64,000 nucleotides of DNA from Sunxiuqinia sp965230765 (GTDB lineage Bacteria > Bacteroidota > Bacteroidia > Bacteroidales > Prolixibacteraceae): contig CBDDLR010000001.1 in assembly GCA_965230765.1 (NCBI GenBank), forward strand, positions 1,612,001-1,676,000, given 5' to 3'. The notes under the pieces are model-generated. The model ran no database searches and was not told the origin of the DNA. It worked only from the letters and a program-made list of their open reading frames with translations. Shown piece by piece: positions 17,912-27,400 of the stretch (position 1 is the stretch's first letter; every line of letters starts with the position of its first letter). Both the position numbers and the translations under genes were made by a program.

Positions 17912-18807
17912 AATATGTAATTGTTATACCCGCAAAAGATGAGGAAAAGAATATAGCAGATACCCTGCAATCGGTGGTTGATCAAACTTTAAAACCTGAG
18001 GTTTGTCTTGTTGTGGATGATAATTCAAGTGATCAAACATCGAACATTGTAAATGATTATTCTAAACGATATTCCTTTATTAAGTATTTTAAAAATATAT
18101 CGCCAAAGGATACGTATTCTTTGGGAGGGCATGTTGTTGAAGTATTTAATATTGGAGTACAACATTTAAAAGGGCAAGGTGTCGATTTTGAATATGCGAT
18201 AAAGATGGATGCGGATATCACTTTTGTAGGTACTTACATCCAGTCAATATCAGAAAAGAACACAAATGGGGAGTTGGGTATTTTTTCGGGTACACCGTAT
18301 TATATGCATAATGGGAAGAAAATAATTGACTATAGCCCATTATGGCATGCGCATGGGCAGTTCAAAATCTATAGTATGAAATGTCTTGAAGACATTGGGG
18401 GCATTCCTTTGAGCCTAGGGTGGGACACTGCTGACAATATTAAAGCGATGGCAAAGGGATGGAAAACTCAAGCTTACAGGGATGTTTTTTACAAGATGCA
18501 CAGAAAAGTTGGAGGTAAATCATCATTGAAGAAAGGCAGAATCAATCATGGCATCGGAGCATATGTTTTGGGGTATAATATTTTTTATTTTTTTATAAAA
18601 GTTTTGCATGACCTTATCAGGCCTCCATTTTTCGCTGGTTCTGTTTATATGGTCTATGGTTACATAAAATCTATCTTTAATAAAAGAAAAGTTATTTTGG
18701 TTACGAATGAAAAAAAACTGCTAAGAAAGCTCCTTTGGCAAAGTTTAACTTCGAGATTAAGAAGTCGTGATTTTGTAGTTTTTCAAATGATAAAATCTGA
18801 CAAGTAG
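17908..18807 (+). CDS. Glycosyltransferase family 2
   Basis: GT-A transferase of 299 residues starting in an ATGA overlap with the preceding gene. The nucleotide-binding segment YVIVIPAKDEEKNIADTL and VVDDNSSDQT are canonical, with KMDADITF as the metal site near residue 103. A hydrophobic stretch around residues 220-255 suggests membrane association. The next gene starts two bases after its stop. Donor and acceptor are unknown. Confidence 0.85.
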   Translation: MKYVIVIPAKDEEKNIADTLQSVVDQTLKPEVCLVVDDNSSDQTSNIVNDYSKRYSFIKYFKNISPKDTYSLGGHVVEVFNIGVQHLKGQGVDFEYAIKMDADITFVGTYIQSISEKNTNGELGIFSGTPYYMHNGKKIIDYSPLWHAHGQFKIYSMKCLEDIGGIPLSLGWDTADNIKAMAKGWKTQAYRDVFYKMHRKVGGKSSLKKGRINHGIGAYVLGYNIFYFFIKVLHDLIRPPFFAGSVYMVYGYIKSIFNKRKVILVTNEKKLLRKLLWQSLTSRLRSRDFVVFQMIKSDK

Positions 18808-18809
18808 CC

Positions 18810-19550
18810 ATGTTAAAATATAGAAAAAAATACTATCATTTGCAGATTGATGATCTTAACACAGATGAGGCTTTAAAGGGGTGTAGTGAAATTCTTACGA
18901 ATAATAAGAAGAAAGCATCTACTTTGTTTTTCATTAATGCACATTGCTTTAATTTGAGCATTCGAGATAATAATTATCTTAAATCAATACTAAGTAGTGA
19001 TTTTATTCTTAACGATGGAATTGGAATAAAGCTGGGAGGATTGCTAAAAGGTGTTCGTTTCAAAGAAAATATGAATGGAACTGATTTTATACCAAAAGTA
19101 ATAGAACAGGCCTCAATTAAAAAGAAAAACGTTTTTTTACTGGGAGGAGAAGAGAATGTTGTTGAAAACGCAAAAGAAATTCTTGAAATTAGATTTAAGG
19201 GGTTAAATATCACAGGGTTCAGAAATGGCTATTTTGATATAAAAAATGACGAGGAAGTGATTCAATTGATAAATGAATCAAGAGCTGAACTCTTAATAGT
19301 AGGGATGGGTGTTCCTAGGCAAGAATTATGGATACATGAGAGCTTAGAAAAATTGGAACATGTTAGACTTGCTATTGCAGGTGGGGCAATTTTAGATTTT
19401 TTAGCGGGGAAAGTTAAGAGGGCTCCAGTTTGGATGCAAAAAACAGGTCTAGAGTGGATTTTCAGGCTTATACAAGAACCACGCAGGCTAGCTAGAAGGT
19501 ATTTATTTGGGAATCTTCTTTTTTTTATAAACATCATGAGGAAAACTTAA
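18810..19550 (+). CDS. WecG/TagA/CpsF-family glycosyltransferase (GT26)
   Basis: A 246-residue protein of the WecG/TagA/CpsF family, which transfers N-acetylmannosaminuronic acid, ManNAc or similar sugars to a polyprenyl-diphosphate-linked acceptor. Family landmarks: LNDGIGIKLGGLL, MNGTDFIPKV, VFLLGGEENVVE, LLIVGMGVPRQELWI and the C-terminal AGGAILDFLAGKVKRAPVW followed by the basic EPRRLARRY tail. The enzyme acts at the inner leaflet, usually early in repeat-unit assembly. Placed directly behind a run of coupled glycosyltransferases. Confidence 0.92.
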   Translation: MLKYRKKYYHLQIDDLNTDEALKGCSEILTNNKKKASTLFFINAHCFNLSIRDNNYLKSILSSDFILNDGIGIKLGGLLKGVRFKENMNGTDFIPKVIEQASIKKKNVFLLGGEENVVENAKEILEIRFKGLNITGFRNGYFDIKNDEEVIQLINESRAELLIVGMGVPRQELWIHESLEKLEHVRLAIAGGAILDFLAGKVKRAPVWMQKTGLEWIFRLIQEPRRLARRYLFGNLLFFINIMRKT

Positions 19551-19657
19551 TTTCTTAGTTATAGTAAGTTTTTCACCATATAAAATTTAAATGAGACTTC
19601 TTAGGTTCTATCGATGCTTGGGATATTGACTATTTAACTAAACAAAACTATAGCCAT

Positions 19658-20725
19658 ATGACACCTTTATTTAAATCAAATTTGATAGGTACTCTTAAAA
19701 ATTTGAAAATAATCCGAAAATATATAAAAAAAACACCTGAGAGAAAAGGATTATTTCTCATTCTGATTGAATTAATATCTTGGTATTTTACTTTTAATCA
19801 AATACGAAGCTATTTTTTGTCTGGGATATATAACAAATCAAAAAGGTCTTCAGATTACATATCTCCAAGAGAATATTCAAAGATTCATGCTGAGCTTAAT
19901 CCAGCGTACTATCGAGATTTGTTAGAGGATAAATATGTTTTTGATCGATTTTTAGGACCTGAATGCAAATCCGTTGAAAGAATCTTTGCTTATCTGAGAA
20001 ATGAAAAAATATTTTGGAGTTCCAATGGTAAGATTGAAGATATAAAAGAAATTCTCAACTATGAGTTACATTGTTTTTGCAAATTAAATATTGGATTTGG
20101 AGGGACATCAGTATTTAAACTCGACATTGCACAAGGTGTAATTCAAATTAATAATGAAAAAAGCAGCATTATGGAATTGAGAGAAATGGTAGAGGGGAGA
20201 ATGTATGTAATGCAAAAAACGATAGAACAACACCCTTTAATGGCCTCTTTGCATCCTGAATCAGTTAATACTATTAGGGTTATAACAATAAGTAATGGTG
20301 AGGATGTTGAGGTGTTTAATACTCTTATTCGAATAGGTATAGGTAAGAACGTTGTAGATAATGTTTCATCTGGAAACCTTCACGGAGGAATTACAGATGA
20401 CGGACTTTTATTTGATCATATGATTGAATGGAGCTGGGAGATGAAATATCATTTCAGGCATCCTGATTCAGAGGTTGTTTTCAGGGATTTTCTCATCCCT
20501 CATTTTGATGAAGTTAAAAGGATTGCTCTTGAGGCACATAGAAGTATCCCGTATTTCTTTACAATAGGCTGGGATATAGCAATCTCTACAGATGGACCCA
20601 GAATCATTGAAGGGAATCCAGTTCCTAAGTTGTCAGGTCAACAAGTACTATTTGGTGGAATGAGAGAAAAGATTTTGTACTATTGCCAACAGTACAGAGT
20701 TAATGGCAATATTTGGAGAAATTAA
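19658..20725 (+). CDS. Sugar-transfer-associated ATP-grasp protein
   Basis: A 355-residue protein resembling the ATP-grasp family found in polysaccharide loci (ATPgrasp_ST, TupA-like). Support: the segment KLNIGFGGTSVFKL as a probable nucleotide loop, HPESVNTIRVIT, a glycine-rich GNLHGGITDDG, and IEGNPVPKL near the C-terminus, where ATP-grasp enzymes place metal-binding residues (E-x-N). Such proteins are thought to join an amino acid or other carboxylate to a sugar or peptide, but the substrate is not known. It follows 107 bases after the GT26 gene and is the last gene before a hairpin and a 418-base gap. Confidence 0.75.
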   Translation: MTPLFKSNLIGTLKNLKIIRKYIKKTPERKGLFLILIELISWYFTFNQIRSYFLSGIYNKSKRSSDYISPREYSKIHAELNPAYYRDLLEDKYVFDRFLGPECKSVERIFAYLRNEKIFWSSNGKIEDIKEILNYELHCFCKLNIGFGGTSVFKLDIAQGVIQINNEKSSIMELREMVEGRMYVMQKTIEQHPLMASLHPESVNTIRVITISNGEDVEVFNTLIRIGIGKNVVDNVSSGNLHGGITDDGLLFDHMIEWSWEMKYHFRHPDSEVVFRDFLIPHFDEVKRIALEAHRSIPYFFTIGWDIAISTDGPRIIEGNPVPKLSGQQVLFGGMREKILYYCQQYRVNGNIWRN

Positions 20726-21143
20726 TACAAGTTCGAGATGAATTTTAGATACGTATATATAATTGTTTATGTTGTTTTTACATTATTATAATTTTCACTT
20801 TTCTAGATTGTGATTGACAATCAGGTTTTTTTGGGGCGGCTGCATTCTTTAGTGACTGCCCTTTTTTATTAACTTCAGGTACAATCCAATAATCTATCGA
20901 AGAACATAATAGGGATATAATAATATTCTTACATTGATGTTCCAAGTCTTTTGTTACTTTCAGGAGCGACTGATTAACTGATTAGTACATTATACTATTA
21001 GTTTTCGAACTCATTTTAAATGTAATTGTTTTATGGATAATAATACAATTACAGAAATCAAGTATTGATAGATCATCAAAATATACTTGAATTCGAAGAT
21101 TGTTTGTTTATAGAATTGATATCAAATTATTACATTTTTCTTT
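20726..21143 (+). other. Intergenic region between the transferase run and the HAD-propeller gene
   Basis: This 418-base A/T-rich stretch has no convincing coding frame. It holds a hairpin with a T-run at 20834-20867 (listed separately) and then an A/T-rich leader to the ATG at 21144. No match to the TAnnTTTG -7 box was found at a useful distance from that start, so a promoter is expected here but not located. Confidence 0.5.
20834..20867 (+). terminator. Putative intrinsic terminator
   Basis: GGGC at 20834-20837 pairs with GCCC at 20858-20861; G.T and G-C pairs extend the stem to about six pairs with a weaker upper part, and a run of six T follows. It lies 108 bases after the ATP-grasp stop, so it would end the long transferase transcript. 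The imperfect stem lowers confidence. Confidence 0.55.
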
Positions 21144-24100
21144 ATGAATATATTATCACATATAAAAGAAGAAATATTGCATTGCGAAGTAGTTTCATTT
21201 GACATATTTGATACACTTATTTTAAGACCTTATTATAAACCTCAGGATGTTTTTATACATATTGAAAGAATATTAGGTTTAAAAAAGTTTGCTGACAAAA
21301 GAATAAAAGCAGAGAAAAGAGCTCGTAAATTAAGTCCTCATGATGAAATTACTTTCAATGAAATATATCAGTCAATAGGGGAAAAGTACAAAACTGTTGA
21401 ATCTTTTGAATCTGAATTTGAGACGAGGATTTGTCAACAAAACCCTGAGATTAATGAAGCGTATGAATATGCACTCAATTTAGGGAAAAGAATAATTTTT
21501 GTTTCAGATATGTACCTTCCACAAGGAGTTGTTGAGATTATTCTTGACACTAATGGTTATAAATCTTACGAACACTTATTTCTTTCATCAACCTATAAGC
21601 AACGAAAAGCGACAGGTGAATTATATGACGTTGTTATTGATAAAATCAATGTTTCTCCTGGGAAAATTCTTCACATAGGTGACAATAAGAAAAATGATTT
21701 TGAGAATGCAAAAGTGAAAGGTCTAAAGGCAATTTATTACCCTAAGGTAATAAATCGATTTATGCATGAACATAAAAATATGTCTTTGATTTTTGATTCA
21801 AGTTATGATAAAAGATTTAACACTGATTATTTAACATACTCTTTAATTGTCGGGATCAACTCAGTTGTATGGATTGAGAACCTAAATGATAGTTATTGGA
21901 TGCGTTTTGGTTCACTTTATGCTGGACCTTTTTTGTATTTTTTTACCAGATGGCTATACAGTAAAGCTCAAATCAATAATATAAAAAATATAGCACTTGT
22001 TGCGAGGGATGGCTTTAATCTTAAAAAGATTTTCGATTTATTCGATAATAAAAAAGAGTTTAATACTCAGTATGTATATCTTCCAAGATATGTTTCAGAA
22101 TCGGCAAACATAAATTCATTAGAAGATCTTGGGATGTTTTTAGAAGGACTTGGAAAGACAGACGAATCATTAAGAGACTTTATCTCAATCTTTTCAGAAG
22201 AAAATCACCTCATAAAAGATCTTTGGAGTGAATTTGTTATGCATCACAAGTATTTGACGTACAAAGATATGAAGTCATTTGTTTTAGATAATAGTTCACT
22301 TTTTATTGAGACATCTCAAATGAAAAAGAAGATGGTCTATGACTACTTTTATGATTTAGGGTTATTTTCGGATAGCCTGATGATTGTAGATTCTTCATGC
22401 ACTAAGGCACGACCACAAAAACTTTTAAATAGCATCGTTAAAAGCTGGGATATGGATATCTCACTATTCGGTTATTATTATAAAGTAAATCAACGAAGTG
22501 AAGGATTAGATCAAATAGAGATCAGGCCCGAGTTTAGTCGAAAATATCAGACTGATAAGTGGGATCTTATGGAGTTTTTTATGTCTTCGCCCGAGAGACC
22601 TATAATTTCAATTAAAAAGGAATTAGACCAATATAAGCCTGTTTATAAAAAGATTGAGAACAGCAATTTTGAGAAACACCGTATCAAAGAATCTGAATTG
22701 CTTTCAAAAGGTGTTGTCAAGTTCTCACAGAAAGCATATAATATTTTCGAGAATTTTGATATTATAAAAGATTTGGATACAGTTGTTGCATATGTTAACA
22801 ATATTATAAATAATCCAACAAATAAAGACGTAGCGCATATTAAGCATTTACATCACTCTGTCAACAATGACAATAATTATACCCCTCTTATTTTAAAGGA
22901 TACGAGTAATTATTTGGAGGTTAGACGAATATATGGGCAGAGGGTGCAAATTAACCGTAAAAGTCCCGAGTATGAAAACTTCTTTATTGGAGGTGGTCAT
23001 AGGCAGATTTCAGATTCAGAGCAAAATACTGCTTTGGCTCTGAATGTTCCGCATATGAATAAATTACCTTCATTAAATGAGGAAGCAACAATTTGTTTGA
23101 TCAGTAATGGAGAGATTACTGATAGAATAGATGAATTGAATTATTGGAATTTTAATGTGGGAGCATCCATTCAAATCAGACCTAAATATAAAAATCAAAT
23201 AATTTATAATGAATATAACGAAGTAACAAAAAGATACTTTTCAATTATTTATGACCAAGAGAAGCAGATATCTAAATCGTTTGATTCGATTTTAATGAAT
23301 ATCTCAAATGATGGGAGGTGGGCAGTATCTATCGATTCGTTAAATCCTTCTGAACAAGATTTCCCAAATGCAATAGGGTATGTTAAGTGCAAATATGAAA
23401 ATAGCGAAAGTGATGTATGTGAAGATCAAGCTATTTATTTTTTGGACATTGATAATGATTACAAAAAAAAGATTTTATCTATAGATAAAATAGTACATAT
23501 ATTTAAAGATTCTGAAACGTTTGTTAAAGGATCACATTATTATTTCAATCTAATAATATTTAACCCAAATTCTTCAAGAATATTTATACAGGTTGAAAGA
23601 AGAAATAAACAAATTGAAAATAAAACAATATCGCTTAGTGTAGATGTTAATGGAGATAACTTTTATCTTTATAATGCGCAAATGTCAAATGTGCAATGGA
23701 AGGATAACAAAAATCTTATTGTTACAAGCTCAAATATTTCTGGTCAATTAGCACAGGACTATGAATCTCTTTATGAGATTGAAGATATGACATCGGACTT
23801 TAGAGTAATTGATAAAGAATATTTCAATAAAGAAGGTAACTTCTCTTATCATCCAAACGGAAGGTATTTATTGTTTGACAAAGCTTCCCATTATGATCTA
23901 CCTTATCGGAACTTGCAATTATATGATCTCCATAAAAAGAAAGGAATTAATCTCGGGCTTTTCCATAACGATCCAGAGCTATTTTCATACAATAAGCTTT
24001 TAATGTGTGAGTTGCAACCTCGATGGTCTTTATGTGGAAGAAGCATATTGTTTGATTCTATTCATGAAGGATATAAGGGAGTTTACGAAATTTCAGGGGA

Positions 24101-24302
24101 AGAAGCCATTAGAGAACTTGGTCGTGAAATAGAGAGCCTGACAGAAGAAGAAGTTAAAAACATTATTGAACTAGCGTCTTTAAACAAAAAGAGCATCTCA
24201 CAAAAAAATACTTACAAAGAAATTAGAAGAAGCATCAAAAAGATTATGAAATACTTTATAAAAGGGAAAGTAAGGTTTTTTTTAAAAAGACTTGGCACTT
24301 AG
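21144..24302 (+). CDS. HAD-superfamily protein fused to a beta-propeller-like C-terminal half
   Basis: A 1052-residue protein in two parts. Residues 1-205 form a HAD domain of the COG5610 type: motif I SFDIFDTLILRP (Asp20), motif II FVSDMYLP, and motif IV GDNKKND. Motif I has Phe where phosphatases have the second Asp, as in dehalogenases. Residues about 250-560 continue with the region typical of COG5610 proteins in polysaccharide loci (GSLYAGPFLYFFTRW, ALVARDGF). From about 600 the sequence changes to repeats such as NISNDGRWAVSIDS, FSYHPNGRYLLFD and PRWSLCGRSILFDS, the pattern of TolB-like/oligogalacturonate-lyase-like propeller blades. No signal peptide, so cytoplasmic. Function unknown; may modify or phosphorylate a glycan. 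It is followed by a perfect palindromic terminator. Confidence 0.75.
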   Translation: MNILSHIKEEILHCEVVSFDIFDTLILRPYYKPQDVFIHIERILGLKKFADKRIKAEKRARKLSPHDEITFNEIYQSIGEKYKTVESFESEFETRICQQNPEINEAYEYALNLGKRIIFVSDMYLPQGVVEIILDTNGYKSYEHLFLSSTYKQRKATGELYDVVIDKINVSPGKILHIGDNKKNDFENAKVKGLKAIYYPKVINRFMHEHKNMSLIFDSSYDKRFNTDYLTYSLIVGINSVVWIENLNDSYWMRFGSLYAGPFLYFFTRWLYSKAQINNIKNIALVARDGFNLKKIFDLFDNKKEFNTQYVYLPRYVSESANINSLEDLGMFLEGLGKTDESLRDFISIFSEENHLIKDLWSEFVMHHKYLTYKDMKSFVLDNSSLFIETSQMKKKMVYDYFYDLGLFSDSLMIVDSSCTKARPQKLLNSIVKSWDMDISLFGYYYKVNQRSEGLDQIEIRPEFSRKYQTDKWDLMEFFMSSPERPIISIKKELDQYKPVYKKIENSNFEKHRIKESELLSKGVVKFSQKAYNIFENFDIIKDLDTVVAYVNNIINNPTNKDVAHIKHLHHSVNNDNNYTPLILKDTSNYLEVRRIYGQRVQINRKSPEYENFFIGGGHRQISDSEQNTALALNVPHMNKLPSLNEEATICLISNGEITDRIDELNYWNFNVGASIQIRPKYKNQIIYNEYNEVTKRYFSIIYDQEKQISKSFDSILMNISNDGRWAVSIDSLNPSEQDFPNAIGYVKCKYENSESDVCEDQAIYFLDIDNDYKKKILSIDKIVHIFKDSETFVKGSHYYFNLIIFNPNSSRIFIQVERRNKQIENKTISLSVDVNGDNFYLYNAQMSNVQWKDNKNLIVTSSNISGQLAQDYESLYEIEDMTSDFRVIDKEYFNKEGNFSYHPNGRYLLFDKASHYDLPYRNLQLYDLHKKKGINLGLFHNDPELFSYNKLLMCELQPRWSLCGRSILFDSIHEGYKGVYEISGEEAIRELGREIESLTEEEVKNIIELASLNKKSISQKNTYKEIRRSIKKIMKYFIKGKVRFFLKRLGT

Positions 24303-24344
24303 ATAGAGGTCTGTAATAATGAGCATTATCTCATAAACTGTGTA

Positions 24345-24384
24345 AATGAAAGTACCGGGGGTTGCAACCCCCGGTACTTTCATT
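24345..24384. terminator. Perfect 40-bp palindrome, bidirectional terminator
   Basis: Twenty bases (24345-24364) are followed without a spacer by their exact reverse complement (24365-24384); the core is GTACCGGGGGTTG. It lies between the convergent HAD-propeller gene and the T9SS protein, 43 bases and 22 bases from their stops. The A/T-rich outer part provides an A-run/T-run on either strand, so it can end transcription from both sides. Confidence 0.8.
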
Positions 24385-24405
24385 GTTTATTATAATTATG
24401 TCTTA

Positions 24406-27400
24406 CTAGATTATTGTAATCTTACTTTGTGAAACTTGGTTCTTGCATACTAAACGAATAATGTATGTGCCACGATTTATATGTGAGAAATTAACCTGTT
24501 CTTGCAGATTTCCAAAAGAAGCATATACTTGAGATTTTAACACTAAATTCCCTGAAAGACTGTATAAAGATATTTCACATTCATCGGAGCTTAAATTATC
24601 TGCTTTAATATTTATAATACCATTTGATGGATTTGGATAAACTTCCACATCTAATTCAGCATTAATTCCGATTTCATTTACCAAGATGATGTTATTGTCA
24701 ACAATGTAGCCTGTGAATGATTCTATCGGATTTCCTGAAGAGTCAAGGATTGGTGTGCTGCCTTGTGTATAGCTTACAATAATTTCATCTCCAGGGACAT
24801 AATTAGAATCCAACTCAAGGATAATCTCATTTCCACTAATAATTACACTCACTACATTTTTGCCATTACTTAAAGTAAAATCAGAGTTATAATAGGCGTT
24901 TTTGAGATTTTCATCTTCCAAATCTTTATTAAAGCTTATTTTCACTTGATTTGGATTATCATTACTTACTTCAGCCGTTTTTATTTTTCCGTTTATAATT
25001 AGGTTTATTTTGATCGTTGCACTTGATGATAAAGGAATAAGTCCATTATCTGTAACAACAACAGTTAAGTTAATTGTTTGATCTTGATCAAATGAGATCG
25101 AAGATTTTGCAGATAATTCACCTGTCATGGAATCAATAGTAAAAAGGTCTTCCTCATTTCCACTTGTAATAGAGTAACTTAGGCTTTGATTATTATTGGG
25201 GTCACTAGCCTCAACTGTACCAATAACATTCCCAATTTTATAATTTTTACGGATATCAAAACTTTGATCTGCAATAACCGGACTTTTGTTTGTCGCAACT
25301 TGTTGAATATTTATTGTAACAAATGCGTATGCGGATAAAGGATTATATGGGTCATTATCAACTACCCGTACAATAAGAGTAACCGTTCTTTCGGTTGAAT
25401 TAGAAATATCAGTATTAGCTTTCAGTTCACCAGTAGAAGAATCGATTTTGAAAAAACCTTCAGCATTTCCGTCTGTTATCGAGTAGCTTAGGGTTTGCTT
25501 ACTATTTGCATCTGTAGCAATAACTTGTCCTACAAAATCTCCAGTTGATTTTGTTTCAGATATTTCAAACTGCTGATTCTCAATTTCAGGGCTCAGATTT
25601 TCTTCTAGAGCAATCAGGTTGATTGTAATAAATGCTGTAGCAGAAAGTGGTTCATTTCCAGTATCTGTTACCTGTATTTTTAGTGTAAATGTCTCATCAC
25701 TATCTAGCTCAATCATTTCATTTGTTGTAATTTCTCCTGTTGCTGAATTAATAGCAAACATATTTTGTGTATTGCCCTGAATAATTGAATAACTTAAGGT
25801 TTGGTTTTGATTTGGATCTGAAGCAATCACTTGCCCAATAAGATCCCCACTTGATTTTTTTTCAGATATTTCAAATTGCTGATTTTCTATTTCGGGGTTT
25901 AAATTTACTTCAAGGGCAATTAGGTTGATCGTAATAAATGCAGTAGCAGAAAGTGGTTCAGCTCCATTGTCTGTGACCTGAATATTTAATGTGTGGGATT
26001 CGTCACGAGTCAGTAAGATTGTTTTATTTGCAGAAATCTCTCCTGTTGCAGAGTTAATCTCATAAATAGCATCATTGTTCCCTTTAATAATTGAATAGCT
26101 CAACAATTGATTTTGATTAGGATCTGAGGCAACTATTTGTGCAATAAAATCTCCAGCAGACTTGCGTTTTGTTACATCAAAACTTTGATTAAGAATTATT
26201 GGACTTTCGTTTGTTTCTGAATTATCTTCAGGCCTAGGGGAGATTGTTATTGTTTGACTGTACAACACAGAGTTTGCCACTTTATCACTAACATATAGAT
26301 TAATGGTAAATTGAGTTTCAGCATCAACATTTGGGGCATAAAAATGTGGATTTACAGGATCGTCAGTATTTGCAGATATTTCAGTTGGGAATGACCAATG
26401 ATACGTGAGAACATCACTATCGGCATCGGAAGAAGAACTTGCATCTATATAAACCTTGTCTTGAGGATGAACCTCAGTTGAAGAAACTGAAAAGTGAGCA
26501 ACAGGGGAATAATTTGTCTCTGTATTTTCTTCGGCAATACCAGATTTTCCATATATTTCAACCTCAGTGATAGAATTCCATTCATTCTCAGAGTTACCAT
26601 TGCCAACTATTCGGATATATTTAGCACACATTTCGTTGGGTAAATCTACCCGTTGAAAATCCACAGATGTACCACTTGAAACTTGATTAGTCAATACTGA
26701 AGTCCAGTTTACACTATCTTCTGATACCTGAATGTCAAAATCAGCAGTTCGTGAATCACCTTTATACCATGCAATGTTTAAACAGTAAACTGTGTCCATA
26801 CTTGATAACTCAAACTGAATCCATTTTTCTAATCCTTCACATGACCATCTTGTATTTAAATCATCGTCGATCGTTTGATTAGAAGTATTGCCATCATCAG
26901 CAATTGCTTTTGAATTCATTATCGAAAGTTTAGTAAGATCATTTAGTGAACGATCAAGAACAACAGCGCCTGCATTAGTTTCTTCAGTTTGAGGTGTATC
27001 ATCAATTGTTTCTCCAAATAAAGAATTTGAGCCATTGTTTATATATGCTCCAATACTTGAAGAAATATTTGAGTTAACACTATTGCCATTTAAATCTACT
27101 GTCCATTCATCACTGGTATATGCTTCAACGAAATTGACTACATCCTGCTTCAAACGATAGTCAAAACTATCAGGATCAATAAAAATTTCATTCAGGTTTG
27201 AAGATTCAGGTATAAATAAGTTAGATTCAGATACAGAATTATCTTTTTCCCCCCATATTACATTATTTTTACAAACTTGTGCACCTCTGGCGTTGTGTTT
27301 AACTACATTTATCAGTGTATTATTAAAGGATTCTGAACCGTAAGCAAATGACCTACCACAATTGTAGAAAAAGTTACCGCAAATAGTGATTTCTGATTCT

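Noticed and set aside
24345..24384. The palindrome as an insertion-sequence end
   Set aside because: No transposase, no target-site duplication and no second end were found; its place between convergent stops fits a terminator.
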